Numbered from the stretch's first letter, positions 54,488-64,000 are shown. The stretch: 64,000 nt of DNA from Hyphomicrobiales bacterium (GCA_900489925.1 UEHQ01000002.1:248001-312000), one strand, 5' to 3'. Notes: a model not told the origin generated them from the letters alone. Numbers and translations are program-made.

Positions 54488-55567
54488 TCAGGCATGGGTG
54501 CCCGAGACCGCCAGTGGCGGTTCGGCCGGCCTCAAGAAGGCGTCGATCGAGGAGGCTCCGACGGTCTCAAGCGTGGACGGAAGCCATTTCGGATCCCGGT
54601 CCTTATCGATGATCGCAGCACGGATCCCTTCGTAGAAATCAGGCGATTTCAATATCTGCAAACAGGCACCGAGCTCACGAGCAAGGCATTCGGCCAGATT
54701 GCGGCTCTGCCCGCCCAGCCGGAGGAGACGCAACGTCAATTTGAGACTCGTCGGCGAACGGCTGTGCAGCGTACGCAATGTCTCCTCGGCGAAATCTCCG
54801 TCTTCTGCTTCGAGCGCTGCGATGATCTCTTCCATCGTCCCAAACCGAAAGGTGCGGTGGATCATATCTGCATTTCGGCGCAGCGGCCCTACGCCGGGAT
54901 CCGAGGACAGATTCTTGAGCACGGCATCGACGTCCCGCGGACCGGCGCCGCGGGGCAATTCGGCAAGCGTATCGACAAGCTCGGTCAGCTGGAACGACGC
55001 AATCTGGAAATCGGCAAGCCCCGCTCGAATGACATCCGCCGGCGCGACATTCGAGCCGGTCAAGCCCATCCATATGCCCGTTTCACCAGGCGCACGCGGG
55101 AGCAACCAAGTCGCCCCGACATCGGGAAAGTAGCCTATGCCGGTTTCCGGCATTGCAAAGCGTGTGCGCTCGGTCACGACGCGATGGCTCGCGTGCGAGG
55201 ACAGGCCAACGCCGCCGCCCATGGTGATCCCGTCCATCAACGCGACATAGGGCTTAGGATAGGTCGAGATGCGGTGATTGAGGCGAAACTCCTCGCGCCA
55301 GAAAGTCTCGGCAAGATCGGTGCCGCCACGGCCGCTCTCGTGCAGCACGCGGATATCGCCGCCGGCACAGAAGCCACGCTCTCCCTCTCCCATGACGATC
55401 ACGGTGGCAATACCGGCATCGGCGGCGAACTCGTCGAGTGCGGCGCTGACCATCCTGACCATGTCGAGGGTGAGACTGTTCAAAGCGCGCGGTCTGTTCA
55501 GGCGAATGATGCCGGCGGAGGCATGGCGTTTCAGGATGACGTCGCGCTGCTCGATACCACCCTGCAT
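54488..55567 (-). CDS. Enoyl-CoA hydratase/isomerase family, HIBCH-type
   Basis: 359 aa. Elements RLNRPRALNSLTLDMV, GFCAGGDIRVL, MDGITMGGGVGLSSH and MPETGIGYFPDVGATWLLPR match 3-hydroxyisobutyryl-CoA hydrolases (valine breakdown); the latter carry Glu and Asp at the thioester site. The extra ~100 C-terminal residues also fit this subfamily rather than a short hydratase. GGGAGA precedes the ATG. It is 46 bases downstream of the GGDEF-EAL gene. Confidence 0.85.
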   Translation of the reverse strand: MQGGIEQRDVILKRHASAGIIRLNRPRALNSLTLDMVRMVSAALDEFAADAGIATVIVMGEGERGFCAGGDIRVLHESGRGGTDLAETFWREEFRLNHRISTYPKPYVALMDGITMGGGVGLSSHASHRVVTERTRFAMPETGIGYFPDVGATWLLPRAPGETGIWMGLTGSNVAPADVIRAGLADFQIASFQLTELVDTLAELPRGAGPRDVDAVLKNLSSDPGVGPLRRNADMIHRTFRFGTMEEIIAALEAEDGDFAEETLRTLHSRSPTSLKLTLRLLRLGGQSRNLAECLARELGACLQILKSPDFYEGIRAAIIDKDRDPKWLPSTLETVGASSIDAFLRPAEPPLAVSGTHA

Positions 55568-55613
55568 TCCGGTCTCCCTGCCACCTGTATGTGACGCCGT
55601 GCTGCTCCTGGAA

Positions 55614-57575
55614 TCAGGCGTACAGCGGCTGTTGCGTCATTGCGAATTTATCGCGTTCGATCGCATAGTCTATGGCTGCGGAGAGCGGTAATGGCCGAGA
55701 AAAATAATAGCCTTGCGCCAGCCGGACGCCCATGGATCGCAGCCCCTCAGCAACCTCCCCGCTTTCGACACCTTCCGCTACCGACGCGATGCCGAGATTC
55801 TGGCATAGATTCGCAACCGAACGCGTGATGTTCAGGCAACGCGTGTCACGATCGAGATTCATCACGAAGCTCTTGTCGATCTTCAGCTTGTCGAAGGCCA
55901 GCCGATGTACGTGACTGAGGCTGGAGTAACCGGTTCCGAAATCATCCAGCGCGATGGTGACGCCAGCGGCGCGAAACAGACTGACGACGCGGTCGGCCGT
56001 GGCGAAATCCGACAGCAGGGCCGTTTCGGTGATCTCGAACTCGATGCGCCGGGCATCCACCCCCGAGCGGTGGATCATGGCCAACAACGTCATTGCGGTC
56101 TCATGATCGCAAATGTCCCGCGCCGAGAGATTGAACGACAGACGCAGGCGTGATGGCATCAAGGAAAGCGCGTCGAGTGCCTGTCCCAGCAGAACACGCG
56201 TCATTCGGCCGATAAGAGCCGTGCGCTCCGCTGCAGGAATGAAGGCGGCGGGGCTGATCCGGCCAAACCGGGCGCTGTCCCAGCGCGCCAGAGCCTCGTA
56301 ACCCACGACAACACCCGTCTTGAGCTCGATGATAGGCTGGTATTCCAACGACAGCTCGTCCGCGAAACTCCCCGCCTGCAATTCCAGTTCGATCATGTGC
56401 CGCTGCGACAGGATCGTCTCATGCTCCGGCGAGAAGAACTCCACGCCGCCATTGTGTTTGCTCTTCACCTGATAGAGCGCGAAATCGGCCTTCTCGTAGA
56501 GCTCTTCAGCCGTATGGTCCCCGGAGGCGAGCTGGACGATGCCGCAGGAACCGGACACTCGAACCGATCCGTCCGGAATCTCGAACGGTTCGCGGACCGC
56601 GCTGCAGAGCGCGTGGGCGACATCGGCGATCGTCGAAACGGCAAGGTCATCCGGGAATATGATGCCGAATTCGTCCCCGCCCAATCGGGCGACGACACCG
56701 TCATCGCCAATCAGAGCCATGAAACGACGCGCGGTTTCCTTGAGAACGAGATCACCCGCCGCATGGCCGAAGACGTCGTTGACCGGCTTGAAGCCATCAA
56801 GGTCGATAATCCCCAAGACAGGCGGCGCATCCGATCCGGCCCGCAGCCGTTCTTCGAGCGACAGGAAGAAGCTGCGGCGATTGGCAAGGCCGGTCAGCTG
56901 ATCGTGCAGCGCGTTGCGGCTGTTTACAAGGTTGAGTTCCTGCGCCTCCGCCTGCTTCTTCTGCAGTTCTTCCGTCAGCCGCACGAGACGCACGAAATTC
57001 TGGTAGTAGCTGTTGGTGACCCGCAGAAACGGCACCACCAGGAAAGCGCCGCTCGTCGCCGTGGCAACAAACACCGGGTTGCCGGAGAACACGAACGTGA
57101 CGATCATCGTCCCGAACGTGATGACTGTGGTCAGTGCCGCCGCCAGCGGCAGATGCATGAGGCAGAACACCGAGGAGATACCGGTGACCACCAGAAAATA
57201 GGCGATCTGTCCCTGCTGGTAGGCATTGCCATATTGATAAAGGGCAACAGCCCAGGCACCGAAGGCGCAGGTCAGGACGGCGGCTGCGACAATAGTAATG
57301 CGCATGAGCGTCATCGCCCGCTCAGCCGTCACCTCGTCCCTGCCGTGAATTTCCCACCAGCAAAGCCTGAGGAGGCAGGTAACGGACAGGCCGATCGGGA
57401 TGTAGAGCGACAGCCAGACAGGGGCCGTCCCGATATGGGTTATCGCGACGGCGAGCGCGTTGATGATCAGAAGGACGTAGAGAATAGGGATCTGCGACGC
57501 GAGAGCCTTGTACTGCGACTTCAGGAAGTCCGGATCATCCTTTTGCAGACGGAGCGACGCGAGAAAGCTGTTCAT
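55614..57575 (-). CDS. GGDEF-EAL cyclic-di-GMP turnover protein
   Basis: 653 aa. The N-terminal ~185 residues have about five or six membrane helices of unknown sensor type. The GGDEF domain (RLGGDEF at about 297-303) and the EAL domain (YEALARW at 426-432; EFEITETALL, LDDFGTGYSSL, KIDKSFV, AEGVES) keep their key residues, so both activities are possible. The RxxD product-inhibition site is replaced by G-D-D-G (290-293). Strong GGAAAAGGAAA site before the ATG. Confidence 0.93.
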   Translation of the reverse strand: MNSFLASLRLQKDDPDFLKSQYKALASQIPILYVLLIINALAVAITHIGTAPVWLSLYIPIGLSVTCLLRLCWWEIHGRDEVTAERAMTLMRITIVAAAVLTCAFGAWAVALYQYGNAYQQGQIAYFLVVTGISSVFCLMHLPLAAALTTVITFGTMIVTFVFSGNPVFVATATSGAFLVVPFLRVTNSYYQNFVRLVRLTEELQKKQAEAQELNLVNSRNALHDQLTGLANRRSFFLSLEERLRAGSDAPPVLGIIDLDGFKPVNDVFGHAAGDLVLKETARRFMALIGDDGVVARLGGDEFGIIFPDDLAVSTIADVAHALCSAVREPFEIPDGSVRVSGSCGIVQLASGDHTAEELYEKADFALYQVKSKHNGGVEFFSPEHETILSQRHMIELELQAGSFADELSLEYQPIIELKTGVVVGYEALARWDSARFGRISPAAFIPAAERTALIGRMTRVLLGQALDALSLMPSRLRLSFNLSARDICDHETAMTLLAMIHRSGVDARRIEFEITETALLSDFATADRVVSLFRAAGVTIALDDFGTGYSSLSHVHRLAFDKLKIDKSFVMNLDRDTRCLNITRSVANLCQNLGIASVAEGVESGEVAEGLRSMGVRLAQGYYFSRPLPLSAAIDYAIERDKFAMTQQPLYA

Positions 57576-57678
57576 GATTTCCTTTTCCCTTGGCCCATGC
57601 CAGCCAGAGAAAGCTTGATTATTTCCTACTCACGTAGCGTCAGATCGGCTGCCGAGCGGACGCATGGTAAATGCCGCG

Positions 57679-58713
57679 TTAGAAGCCCGCCGCGGCAAGC
57701 GCGCGATGAACACTCTGCAGGTCGTCCACGCTCCTGTTCATCAGCAAGAGTTCCCAATCCAGCGCGCTACGGACAATCGTTTCCAGGGAATCGTATTGCG
57801 GCCTCCAATCCAGCACGCGGTGCGCAAGCGTCGCATCGGCAACGACGCTTGCCGCATCGCCGGGGCGTCGCGGCGCCATGTGGATCTTGAAAGACTGGCC
57901 GTGCAGGCGGGTGACCATGTTCAGCACGTCGAGGACGGAGTAGCCGGCCCCGTAGCCGCAATTCGCAACGAGCGAGCCGCGCCCACGACGCAGGTGCTGC
58001 AGGGCCTTCAGATGTGCTGCCGCGAGATCGCCGACATGGATGTAGTCGCGCACACCCGTCCCGTCATGCGTGGGATAATCGATACCGTAGACATGCACGC
58101 TGTCGCGCCGCCCGAGGGCGGCTTCGCAGGCAACCTTGATCAGGTGCGTGGCGCCAGCGGTCGACTGGCCAGCACGGCCCTCAGGGTCCGCACCGGCGAC
58201 GTTGAAATAGCGGAGGGCGACATAGTCGAAGTCATAGGCGGCGGCGGCGTCGCGCAACATGAACTCAGTCATCAGCTTCGACTGGCCATAAGGATTCTCG
58301 GGATTGAGAGACGCGTCTTCCTTGACGGGAGCGGATGTCTTCTGCGGGCCGTAGACGGCAGCTGTCGATGAAAAGACGAAGTGGCGAACGCCAGCCTCGA
58401 TCGCAGCACTCATCAACTCACGGGTCTTGCCCGAGTTGTTGTCGTAATAGGAGAGCGGATCCGCGACGGACGCCGGCACGACGGCCGATCCCGCGAAATG
58501 GATAATGGCTTCGATATCGTTTTCAATGAAGATGGTGTTGAGAATCCGGCGGTCCGCGACGTCACCGAGATAGAAGCGCGCCTGGGGAGCAACGGCCCAG
58601 CGGAAACCTGTCGACAAACGGTCGAGAACGACGACTTCCTCGCCGGCGTCCAGTAGCGTCCACACCATATGGCTGCCGATGTATCCGGCGCCGCCGGTGA
58701 CCAAAATTGCCAT
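57679..58713 (-). CDS. galE: UDP-glucose 4-epimerase (GalE/ExoB)
   Basis: 344 aa. NAD-binding VTGGAGYIGSH at the N-terminus, FSSTAAVYG, catalytic YGQSK (Y142, K146) and RYFNVAGADP are diagnostic. It makes UDP-galactose for exopolysaccharide and LPS; in rhizobia the gene is called exoB. It is not linked to the polysaccharide genes at 36-40 kb. Confidence 0.93.
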   Translation of the reverse strand: MAILVTGGAGYIGSHMVWTLLDAGEEVVVLDRLSTGFRWAVAPQARFYLGDVADRRILNTIFIENDIEAIIHFAGSAVVPASVADPLSYYDNNSGKTRELMSAAIEAGVRHFVFSSTAAVYGPQKTSAPVKEDASLNPENPYGQSKLMTEFMLRDAAAAYDFDYVALRYFNVAGADPEGRAGQSTAGATHLIKVACEAALGRRDSVHVYGIDYPTHDGTGVRDYIHVGDLAAAHLKALQHLRRGRGSLVANCGYGAGYSVLDVLNMVTRLHGQSFKIHMAPRRPGDAASVVADATLAHRVLDWRPQYDSLETIVRSALDWELLLMNRSVDDLQSVHRALAAAGF

Positions 58714-58882
58714 CGCCTACATTCCCTGCCTTCATTGCACGGACGCAATTGACGCCAGTTTCCTTTCCGATTTTCTTATTAAAAGAGCGCCGGACGGCTT
58801 TGAGGCGGGTAAGTTTGGCGATGTGGTTAGAGCGGGATTTCGGCGTTCTCTACAATTTTATCGATGTGCCAATTTGGGGCCA

Positions 58883-58904
58883 AGGGCTCGAGAAAACGAG
58901 CCCT
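58883..58904 (-). terminator. Hairpin after the aminotransferase gene
   Basis: Perfect 8-bp stem AGGGCTCG/CGAGCCCT with a 6-base loop, 11 bases past the stop on the minus strand. No good T-run follows, so its role as a terminator is uncertain. Confidence 0.45.
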
Positions 58905-58915
58905 CGGTCACTCCG

Positions 58916-60082
58916 TCAAAGCTTGAGAATGTAGTCGCAAAGGCGGTCGGCCGCCGTCTGTATTTGCGCGGGATCGCGCAGGAAGCAGGCACGGAGAAAC
59001 AGCTCGCCGCCGGCACCGAACGCCGCGCCGGGGGCCAGGCCGACGCCGGTCTTGTCGACGATATCGATCGCAGCCTTGCGGCTGTCGGTGACGCCATCAA
59101 TCTTCAGGAACGCATAAAGCGCACCATCCGGCTTGAGCGTTTGCACGCGATTGGTCGCAATGAGGGCGTCGCAGAGAATGTCGCGCGAGCGCTTTGCCTT
59201 TTCGATGTTGGCCTGCACGAAAGCCTCGCCATCATTCAAGGCAGCGACGGCGCCCCTCTGCATGAACTGGGCGACGCCCGACGTCGAATACTGGATGAGG
59301 TTTTCAATCACCTGCCCGGTCTGCGGCGGCGCCACGATCCAACCCACGCGCCAGCCGGTCATCGACCAGTTCTTCGAGAAGGAATTGACGAACATGATCT
59401 TGTCGTCGGTTTCCATGACATCGAGGAACGAGGGCGCGCGACCGCCGGGGAAGTAGTAACGAGCATAGATCTCGTCGGCCATGATCCAGAGACCATGCTT
59501 GCGCGCCAGCCCGAGAATGGCGGTCAGATCGTCCTTCGTCGCGGTCCAACCCGTCGGGTTGGACGGGGTGTTGATGAAGAGTGCCTTGGTTTTCGGGGTG
59601 ATTGCCGCTGCGATGCGATCAAGATCGACTGCCCATTTGCCGCCCTCGAATTGCAGCTGCACGCCGACCGAACGGGCGCCTGCAATTTCGAGCGCCGCAG
59701 CAATATTGGGCCAAGCCGGAGTCAGATAAACAAGTTCGTCGCCCGGGGACGTCAGCGCCTGCACGGCGATCTGGATCGCCTGCATGCCGGAACCGGTCAC
59801 AAAGAAATGGTCGACCGGAAGGTCAACCGCGAAATTGCGGGCATAGTAATCAGAAAGGGCCTGGCGAAGCTCAGGGATACCGCGCTGGTAGGTGTAGAAG
59901 GTCTCGCCGGCGACAAGCGCATCCATCGCGGCCTTGTTGACGAAATCGGGGCTTGGCAGGTCCCCCTCGCCGACCCACAAAGGCAATAGGCCTTCTCGGC
60001 CACGCGCATAGTTGACGACTTCAACGATCCCGCTTTCAGGCGCAGAGACGGCGCGCGGGCTAAGGCTGCTTACGATCGACAT
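58916..60082 (-). CDS. PLP-dependent aminotransferase, class I/II
   Basis: 388 aa fold-type I aminotransferase. PLP-binding Lys K237 is in SFSKNWSMTGWR; N175 in NTPSNPTG and D203 in MADEIYARY hold the cofactor. The N-terminal GEGDLPSPDFV and YTYQRGIPELR phrases also fit. The substrate is unclear (aspartate- or aromatic-like). Upstream is mscL; no metabolic partner is adjacent. Confidence 0.9.
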   Translation of the reverse strand: MSIVSSLSPRAVSAPESGIVEVVNYARGREGLLPLWVGEGDLPSPDFVNKAAMDALVAGETFYTYQRGIPELRQALSDYYARNFAVDLPVDHFFVTGSGMQAIQIAVQALTSPGDELVYLTPAWPNIAAALEIAGARSVGVQLQFEGGKWAVDLDRIAAAITPKTKALFINTPSNPTGWTATKDDLTAILGLARKHGLWIMADEIYARYYFPGGRAPSFLDVMETDDKIMFVNSFSKNWSMTGWRVGWIVAPPQTGQVIENLIQYSTSGVAQFMQRGAVAALNDGEAFVQANIEKAKRSRDILCDALIATNRVQTLKPDGALYAFLKIDGVTDSRKAAIDIVDKTGVGLAPGAAFGAGGELFLRACFLRDPAQIQTAADRLCDYILKL

Positions 60083-60203
60083 GCATCACTCCGGTTTTTG
60101 CCTTCATAGAATAATTACGAAGGCAAATCCCATGACAATCCGTGATGCAATGTCGATTTCTTTGATGAGTTGGCCCCCGCGATACCAAAGGGGCCAGTCT
60201 CGA

Positions 60204-60641
60204 TCAGACTGACGGGCGCTTGGCCAGCAGGTCGCGAATTTCGGTGAGAAGCGCGACGTCGGCAGGCGTTGCAGGGGCTTCGGCCGGTACTGCCTTCTTC
60301 TGCTTTTCGACCTGCTTCTGAAGCGTGTTCACGCCCTTGACCATCAGGAAGATGATCCAGGCAAGGATCATGAAGTTGATGAGAACGGTGATGAAGCTGC
60401 CGTAAGCGAGAACGGCACCCTGCTGGCGAGCGGCTGCGAGCGTCGGTGCGTTGACGTTTGACGAGAGGCCAATGAAGTAGTTGGAAAAGTCGAAACCACC
60501 AAAGATGGCACCAACGATCGGCATGATGACGTCATCGACCAGCGATTTCACGATGCCGCCAAAGGCACCACCGATAATCACACCAACGGCAAGGTCCATG
60601 ACATTGCCGCGGGCGATAAATGCTTTGAACTCGTTGAGCAT
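60204..60641 (-). CDS. mscL: MscL, large-conductance mechanosensitive channel
   Basis: 145 aa. [41 protein letters not shown] is the MscL amphipathic start plus first helix; the second helix [20 protein letters not shown] and the charged C-terminal helix follow. It opens on hypo-osmotic shock. The periplasmic loop is somewhat long, as in alphaproteobacterial versions. Confidence 0.95.
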   Translation of the reverse strand: MLNEFKAFIARGNVMDLAVGVIIGGAFGGIVKSLVDDVIMPIVGAIFGGFDFSNYFIGLSSNVNAPTLAAARQQGAVLAYGSFITVLINFMILAWIIFLMVKGVNTLQKQVEKQKKAVPAEAPATPADVALLTEIRDLLAKRPSV

Positions 60642-60827
60642 GCGATCTGTCTCCCTTTGATGCAGTCCACTGACATGCCATTGTTTTTATTAGCTACATG
60701 TTCGAAACAAATATTCAATTGCTAATTACAAATATCGTTATGGGTCGTGCGCCTTTGACTTAAGGCCTAGAGCCGGCCCGATGTTCAAAGCCCGTGAATT
60801 GCCGTAGTCTCGAACCGTCCGGGAGAA

Positions 60828-60846
60828 CCGGCGCATGTGGCGCCGG
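60828..60846 (+). promoter_or_regulatory. Hairpin next to the ribosome-binding site of the hybrid kinase
   Basis: Perfect 7-bp stem CCGGCGC/GCGCCGG with loop ATGTG, directly upstream of the GGAGGG ribosome-binding site (about 60847-60853) of the next gene. It could affect translation initiation; no T-run, so not a terminator. Confidence 0.5.
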
Positions 60847-60856
60847 CGGAGGGTCA

Positions 60857-63800
60857 ATGCTGCCAGGCTGGGTCATACTTGCATCCGCGTTCGGCTACCT
60901 GCTGCTGCTTTTTGCCGTGGCAAGCCATGGCGATCGCCGGCGCAGGCGTTTCGGCGTCCCGCAAGGCGGCCGGCCGATCGTCTATGCGCTCAGTCTGGCG
61001 ATCTACTGCACCTCATGGACCTATTTCGGCGGCGTCGGACTGGCGGCGCAGCGAGGGCTGGAATTCACCGGCATCTACATCGGCCCGATCCTCGTCTTCA
61101 CCCTCGGCATGCCGGTGCTGCGCCGGATCATCGACCTGGCGAAGGCCGAGAAGCTGACGTCGGTGGCGGATTTCATTGCCGCCCGGTACGGCAAGAATTC
61201 AACCGTCGCGACGATCGTTGCCCTGATCTCCCTCGTCGGCGCCATTCCCTACATCGCGTTGCAGCTCAAGTCGGTGTCGAGCACGGTGAGCGCGATGCTC
61301 AATCCCTCCGACTACGGGATCGGTAGCGGCAATCTTTACTTCCTCGATCTGCCATTGCTCGTAACCCTGGTGCTGGCCTGCTTCGCCATCATGTTCGGCA
61401 CGCGCCACACCGACGCCACAGAGCACCAGGATGGACTGATCCTTGCGGTCGCGATGGAGTCGGTGGTCAAGCTCGTCGCCTTTCTCACCGCCGGCGTCTG
61501 CGTCATCTGGTTCCTGTTCGACGGCCCCACCGATCTCTGGCAGAAGGCCGCCGACAACGCACTCGTTCAGTCCGCCCTGAGCTACCAGACGCCGCTCAGC
61601 CGGTGGATTACGCTGACACTGCTCTCGGCGTTCGCGATCATCATGCTGCCCCGGCAATTCCATGTGACGGTCGTGGAAAACCGCACGCCGAAGGAACTGC
61701 GTCTCGCCGGGCTACTGTTTCCGCTCTATCTCGTTGCCATCAATATCTTTGTGCTTCCGGTTGCCATCGGCGGATTGCTGACGTTCGGCGGCAGCGGCAA
61801 TGCCGATCTCTACATGCTGTCCCTGCCGATCGTCGGACAGATGCCGGTGGTCTCGCTGATCACCTTTATCGGCGGCTTCTCCGCCGCGACGGCGATGGTG
61901 ATCGTCGCCTCGGTTGCCCTCTCGATCATGGTGTCGAACGACATCATCATGCCGATTTTCCTGCACCGAAAACTTGCCGGGCGCGCCGGGCAGCGGGACG
62001 ATTTCGCAAAGACGCTGCTCAACATCAGACGTAGCGCCATATTTGCCGTTCTCCTGCTTGGCTATGCCTACTACCGCTCCACCGACAGCACGACCGGGCT
62101 TGCCTCCATTGGTCTTCTCTCATTCGCGGCCATAGTGCAGATGGCGCCATCGCTCTTCGGCGGGCTGATCTGGCGGCGTGCCAATGCGCGCGGCGCCATC
62201 CTCGGGCTCACCTCGGGTTTCGTCATCTGGGTCTATCTGCTGTTTCTGCCGTCGCTCGGCGGACCTGACTATTCGTCGGTCGCCAGCGCCGTGCTCGGCT
62301 TCATCTTCCCCGGCACGACTGTCTTTACGGCTCCCGACGCCGACCCGCTCGTCAATGCGACTGTCATGAGCCTGCTCGTCAACACCGCCTTCTTCGTCAT
62401 CGGCTCGGTCACCCGCAACGCCAGACCGCTCGAGCGTATCCAGGCGGGCATCTTCATCAAGCGGCAATCCCGCTCGCAGTTTGCAACACGCGGCTGGAAG
62501 ACCCGGATCAGTGTCGGCGATCTTAAAGCGACGATATCCCGCTATCTCGGCGAGGAGCGGATGGAGCGTTCCTTTCAGACGTACCAGCAGAGCTCGGGGC
62601 GCAAACTCGATGACGAGCAGCCTGCGGACATGGCCCTGATCCATTTCACCGAGCAGCTGCTCGGCAGCGCCATCGGCTCGTCTTCGGCCCGTCTCGTGCT
62701 GTCGCTGATCCTGCAGAAGGTCGAGGACGCCTCCGCCGATACGGCGTGGCTGCTCGATCAGGCGAGCGAAGCGCTGCAGTATAACCAGGACATGCTGCAG
62801 ACGGCTCTTTCGCAGATGGATCAGGGGATTGCCGTGTTCGACAGCTCGAACCACCTGACAATCTGGAACCGCCGGTTCCGGCAATTGCTGGATCTTCCCG
62901 AAGCTGCCGGACAGGTGGGCTTCCCGCTCTCCGAGATCGTCGCGATCCTCAGCGAACGGGGCGACCTTCCCGGTGGCGATCACAGCCAGACGGTGCGGCA
63001 TTTCCTCGCGCTGGACAAACCGTTCGCATTGGTTCTGGCTGGCGGGGAGCGGATCATCGAAGTGCGCTCCAACGCCATGCCCGACAAAGGCATCGTTGCG
63101 ACGTTCACCGATATCACGCAACGCGTGGCCGCGGACAAGGCGTTGAAGCAGGCCAACGAAACGCTGGAACAGCGGGTGGCCGAGCGGACCGCCGAGCTTA
63201 CCCGCGTCAATCACGAACTCGGCGAGGCGCGGGCAGCGGCCGACGATGCCAATCTCGGCAAGACACGTTTCTTCGCTGCCGCCGGCCACGACATCCTGCA
63301 GCCGCTCAATGCCGCGCGGCTTTACTCATCCGCGCTCGTGGAGCGAATAGGACAATCCGAAAGCAGCGCGATCGTGCGCAACATCGATTCGGCGCTGGAG
63401 TCGGTCGAAAGCATTCTCGGGGCCGTTCTCGACATTTCCCGGCTGGATACCGGCGCAATGCGTCCGCGCCTTGCGTCCGTGCCGCTCTCGGATCTGCTGG
63501 AGCGCATCCAAACCGATTTCGCGCCGATCGCACGCGAGAAGAAACTGAAGCTGGTGGTGATGCCGACCTCGCTTCGGGTCCGCTCCGACCCGAACCTGTT
63601 GCGGCGGCTGGTGCAGAACCTCGTATCCAACGCCATCAAATACACGATATCAGGCAAGGTGCTGGTCGGCGCACGCCGACGCGGAAACCAGGTCGTCATT
63701 CAGGTGATGGATTCCGGTATCGGCATCCCGCCGTCGAAATTCCGGACCGTCTTCAAGGAGTTCGCACGGCTCGACGAAGGCGCCAAGACCGCATCGGGCC

Positions 63801-64000
63801 TGGGGCTCGGGCTATCGATCGTCGACCGCATCGCGCGCGTGCTCAGCCATCCCGTCGAGCTGCACTCGACCCACGGCAAGGGGACAGACTTCCGCATCGT
63901 CATGCCACGCGACGTCTCGCGGCAGGTCGAACCATCCACCCCTGCCCCACCCGCCGAACGGTCCGCGCAGAACCTCAAGGGCTTGAGGATTCTTTGTATC
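60857..64000 (+). CDS. Symporter-domain hybrid sensor histidine kinase (3' end outside window)
   Basis: 1048 codons are visible and the frame is open at the right edge. The N-terminal ~540 residues are a sodium:solute-symporter-type membrane domain with about 12-13 helices (ALSLAIYCTSWTYFGGVG). A PAS region follows (~650-755), then a coiled linker, HisKA with H811 (AAAGHDILQPLNAARLY) and HATPase with NLVSNAIKYT and DSGIGIPPSKF. The last visible residues (LKGLRILCI) begin a receiver domain, so it is a hybrid kinase of the NahK/CbrA-like group. ATG at 60857 with GGAGGG upstream. Confidence 0.92.
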   Translation, partial: MLPGWVILASAFGYLLLLFAVASHGDRRRRRFGVPQGGRPIVYALSLAIYCTSWTYFGGVGLAAQRGLEFTGIYIGPILVFTLGMPVLRRIIDLAKAEKLTSVADFIAARYGKNSTVATIVALISLVGAIPYIALQLKSVSSTVSAMLNPSDYGIGSGNLYFLDLPLLVTLVLACFAIMFGTRHTDATEHQDGLILAVAMESVVKLVAFLTAGVCVIWFLFDGPTDLWQKAADNALVQSALSYQTPLSRWITLTLLSAFAIIMLPRQFHVTVVENRTPKELRLAGLLFPLYLVAINIFVLPVAIGGLLTFGGSGNADLYMLSLPIVGQMPVVSLITFIGGFSAATAMVIVASVALSIMVSNDIIMPIFLHRKLAGRAGQRDDFAKTLLNIRRSAIFAVLLLGYAYYRSTDSTTGLASIGLLSFAAIVQMAPSLFGGLIWRRANARGAILGLTSGFVIWVYLLFLPSLGGPDYSSVASAVLGFIFPGTTVFTAPDADPLVNATVMSLLVNTAFFVIGSVTRNARPLERIQAGIFIKRQSRSQFATRGWKTRISVGDLKATISRYLGEERMERSFQTYQQSSGRKLDDEQPADMALIHFTEQLLGSAIGSSSARLVLSLILQKVEDASADTAWLLDQASEALQYNQDMLQTALSQMDQGIAVFDSSNHLTIWNRRFRQLLDLPEAAGQVGFPLSEIVAILSERGDLPGGDHSQTVRHFLALDKPFALVLAGGERIIEVRSNAMPDKGIVATFTDITQRVAADKALKQANETLEQRVAERTAELTRVNHELGEARAAADDANLGKTRFFAAAGHDILQPLNAARLYSSALVERIGQSESSAIVRNIDSALESVESILGAVLDISRLDTGAMRPRLASVPLSDLLERIQTDFAPIAREKKLKLVVMPTSLRVRSDPNLLRRLVQNLVSNAIKYTISGKVLVGARRRGNQVVIQVMDSGIGIPPSKFRTVFKEFARLDEGAKTASGLGLGLSIVDRIARVLSHPVELHSTHGKGTDFRIVMPRDVSRQVEPSTPAPPAERSAQNLKGLRILCI

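Noticed and set aside
60171..60211. Inverted repeats at the mscL stop (TGGCCCC/GGGGCCA and CAGTCT/AGACTG)
   Set aside because: Short, overlapping each other and the stop codon, with no T-run; too weak to call a terminator.
1..64000. CRISPR arrays, insertion sequences, phage genes and replication origins
   Set aside because: No regular repeat-spacer pattern, transposase, phage structural gene or origin-like cluster was recognised.

Overview
The window is chromosomal DNA of a Rhizobiaceae alphaproteobacterium (Agrobacterium/Rhizobium/Sinorhizobium type). The evidence is the ten-gene icpA-cheS-cheY1-cheA-cheW-cheR-cheB-cheY2-cheD-cheT operon next to fliF and visN-visR, a fused SecDF, and the murA-DUF2948-hisD-UPF0262-phosphatase-infA-maf-yacG block. 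DNA is GC-rich except for one AT-rich patch near 35.7-36.2 kb. I saw no insertion sequence, integrase or CRISPR array.

Region 1 (1-18.9 kb), motility and chemotaxis: fliI (cut by the left edge) and flgF on the minus strand; divergent motA-fliM-fliN-fliG-flhB on the plus strand plus one conserved unknown; the motility master regulators visN-visR, fliF and the whole che operon on the minus strand. Overlapping start and stop codons show tight translational coupling through the che operon.

Region 2 (19-24.3 kb), envelope: a tiny membrane-protein candidate, a GT39/ArnT-like glycosyltransferase, a one-helix unknown, and SecDF with a clear terminator.

Region 3 (24.3-31.3 kb), signalling island: three histidine kinases of the HDL(K/Q)xPLR type, three stand-alone receivers, and a LuxR-type regulator. 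One kinase has no sensor, one is a membrane-PAS kinase, and one is a receiver-kinase-receiver hybrid. None of the receivers has a DNA-binding output.

Region 4 (31.3-41.3 kb): a dioxygenase-esterase fusion; a GT2 plus polytopic membrane-protein pair; a surface-polysaccharide set (GT2, flippase, pyruvyl-transferase-like) behind the AT-rich patch; an EamA exporter; an OsmC-like protein.

Region 5 (41.3-50.3 kb): small unknowns, a short haem-copper-oxidase-like membrane protein, tRNA-Phe, then the conserved yacG-maf-infA-phosphatase-UPF0262-hisD-DUF2948-murA block read leftward, a small charged protein and tRNA-Thr.

Region 6 (50.5-54.5 kb), accessory-looking: a secreted CAP protein, a membrane acyltransferase, a run of very small proteins including a DUF982 protein, a small secreted protein and a lipoprotein.

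Region 7 (54.5-64 kb): an enoyl-CoA-hydratase/HIBCH-family enzyme, a GGDEF-EAL protein, UDP-glucose 4-epimerase, a class I/II aminotransferase, MscL, and a large symporter-domain hybrid histidine kinase running off the right edge.

All calls come from reading the sequence; no database search was run. Start codons were chosen by ribosome-binding sites, overlaps and family lengths, and several non-ATG starts are noted.
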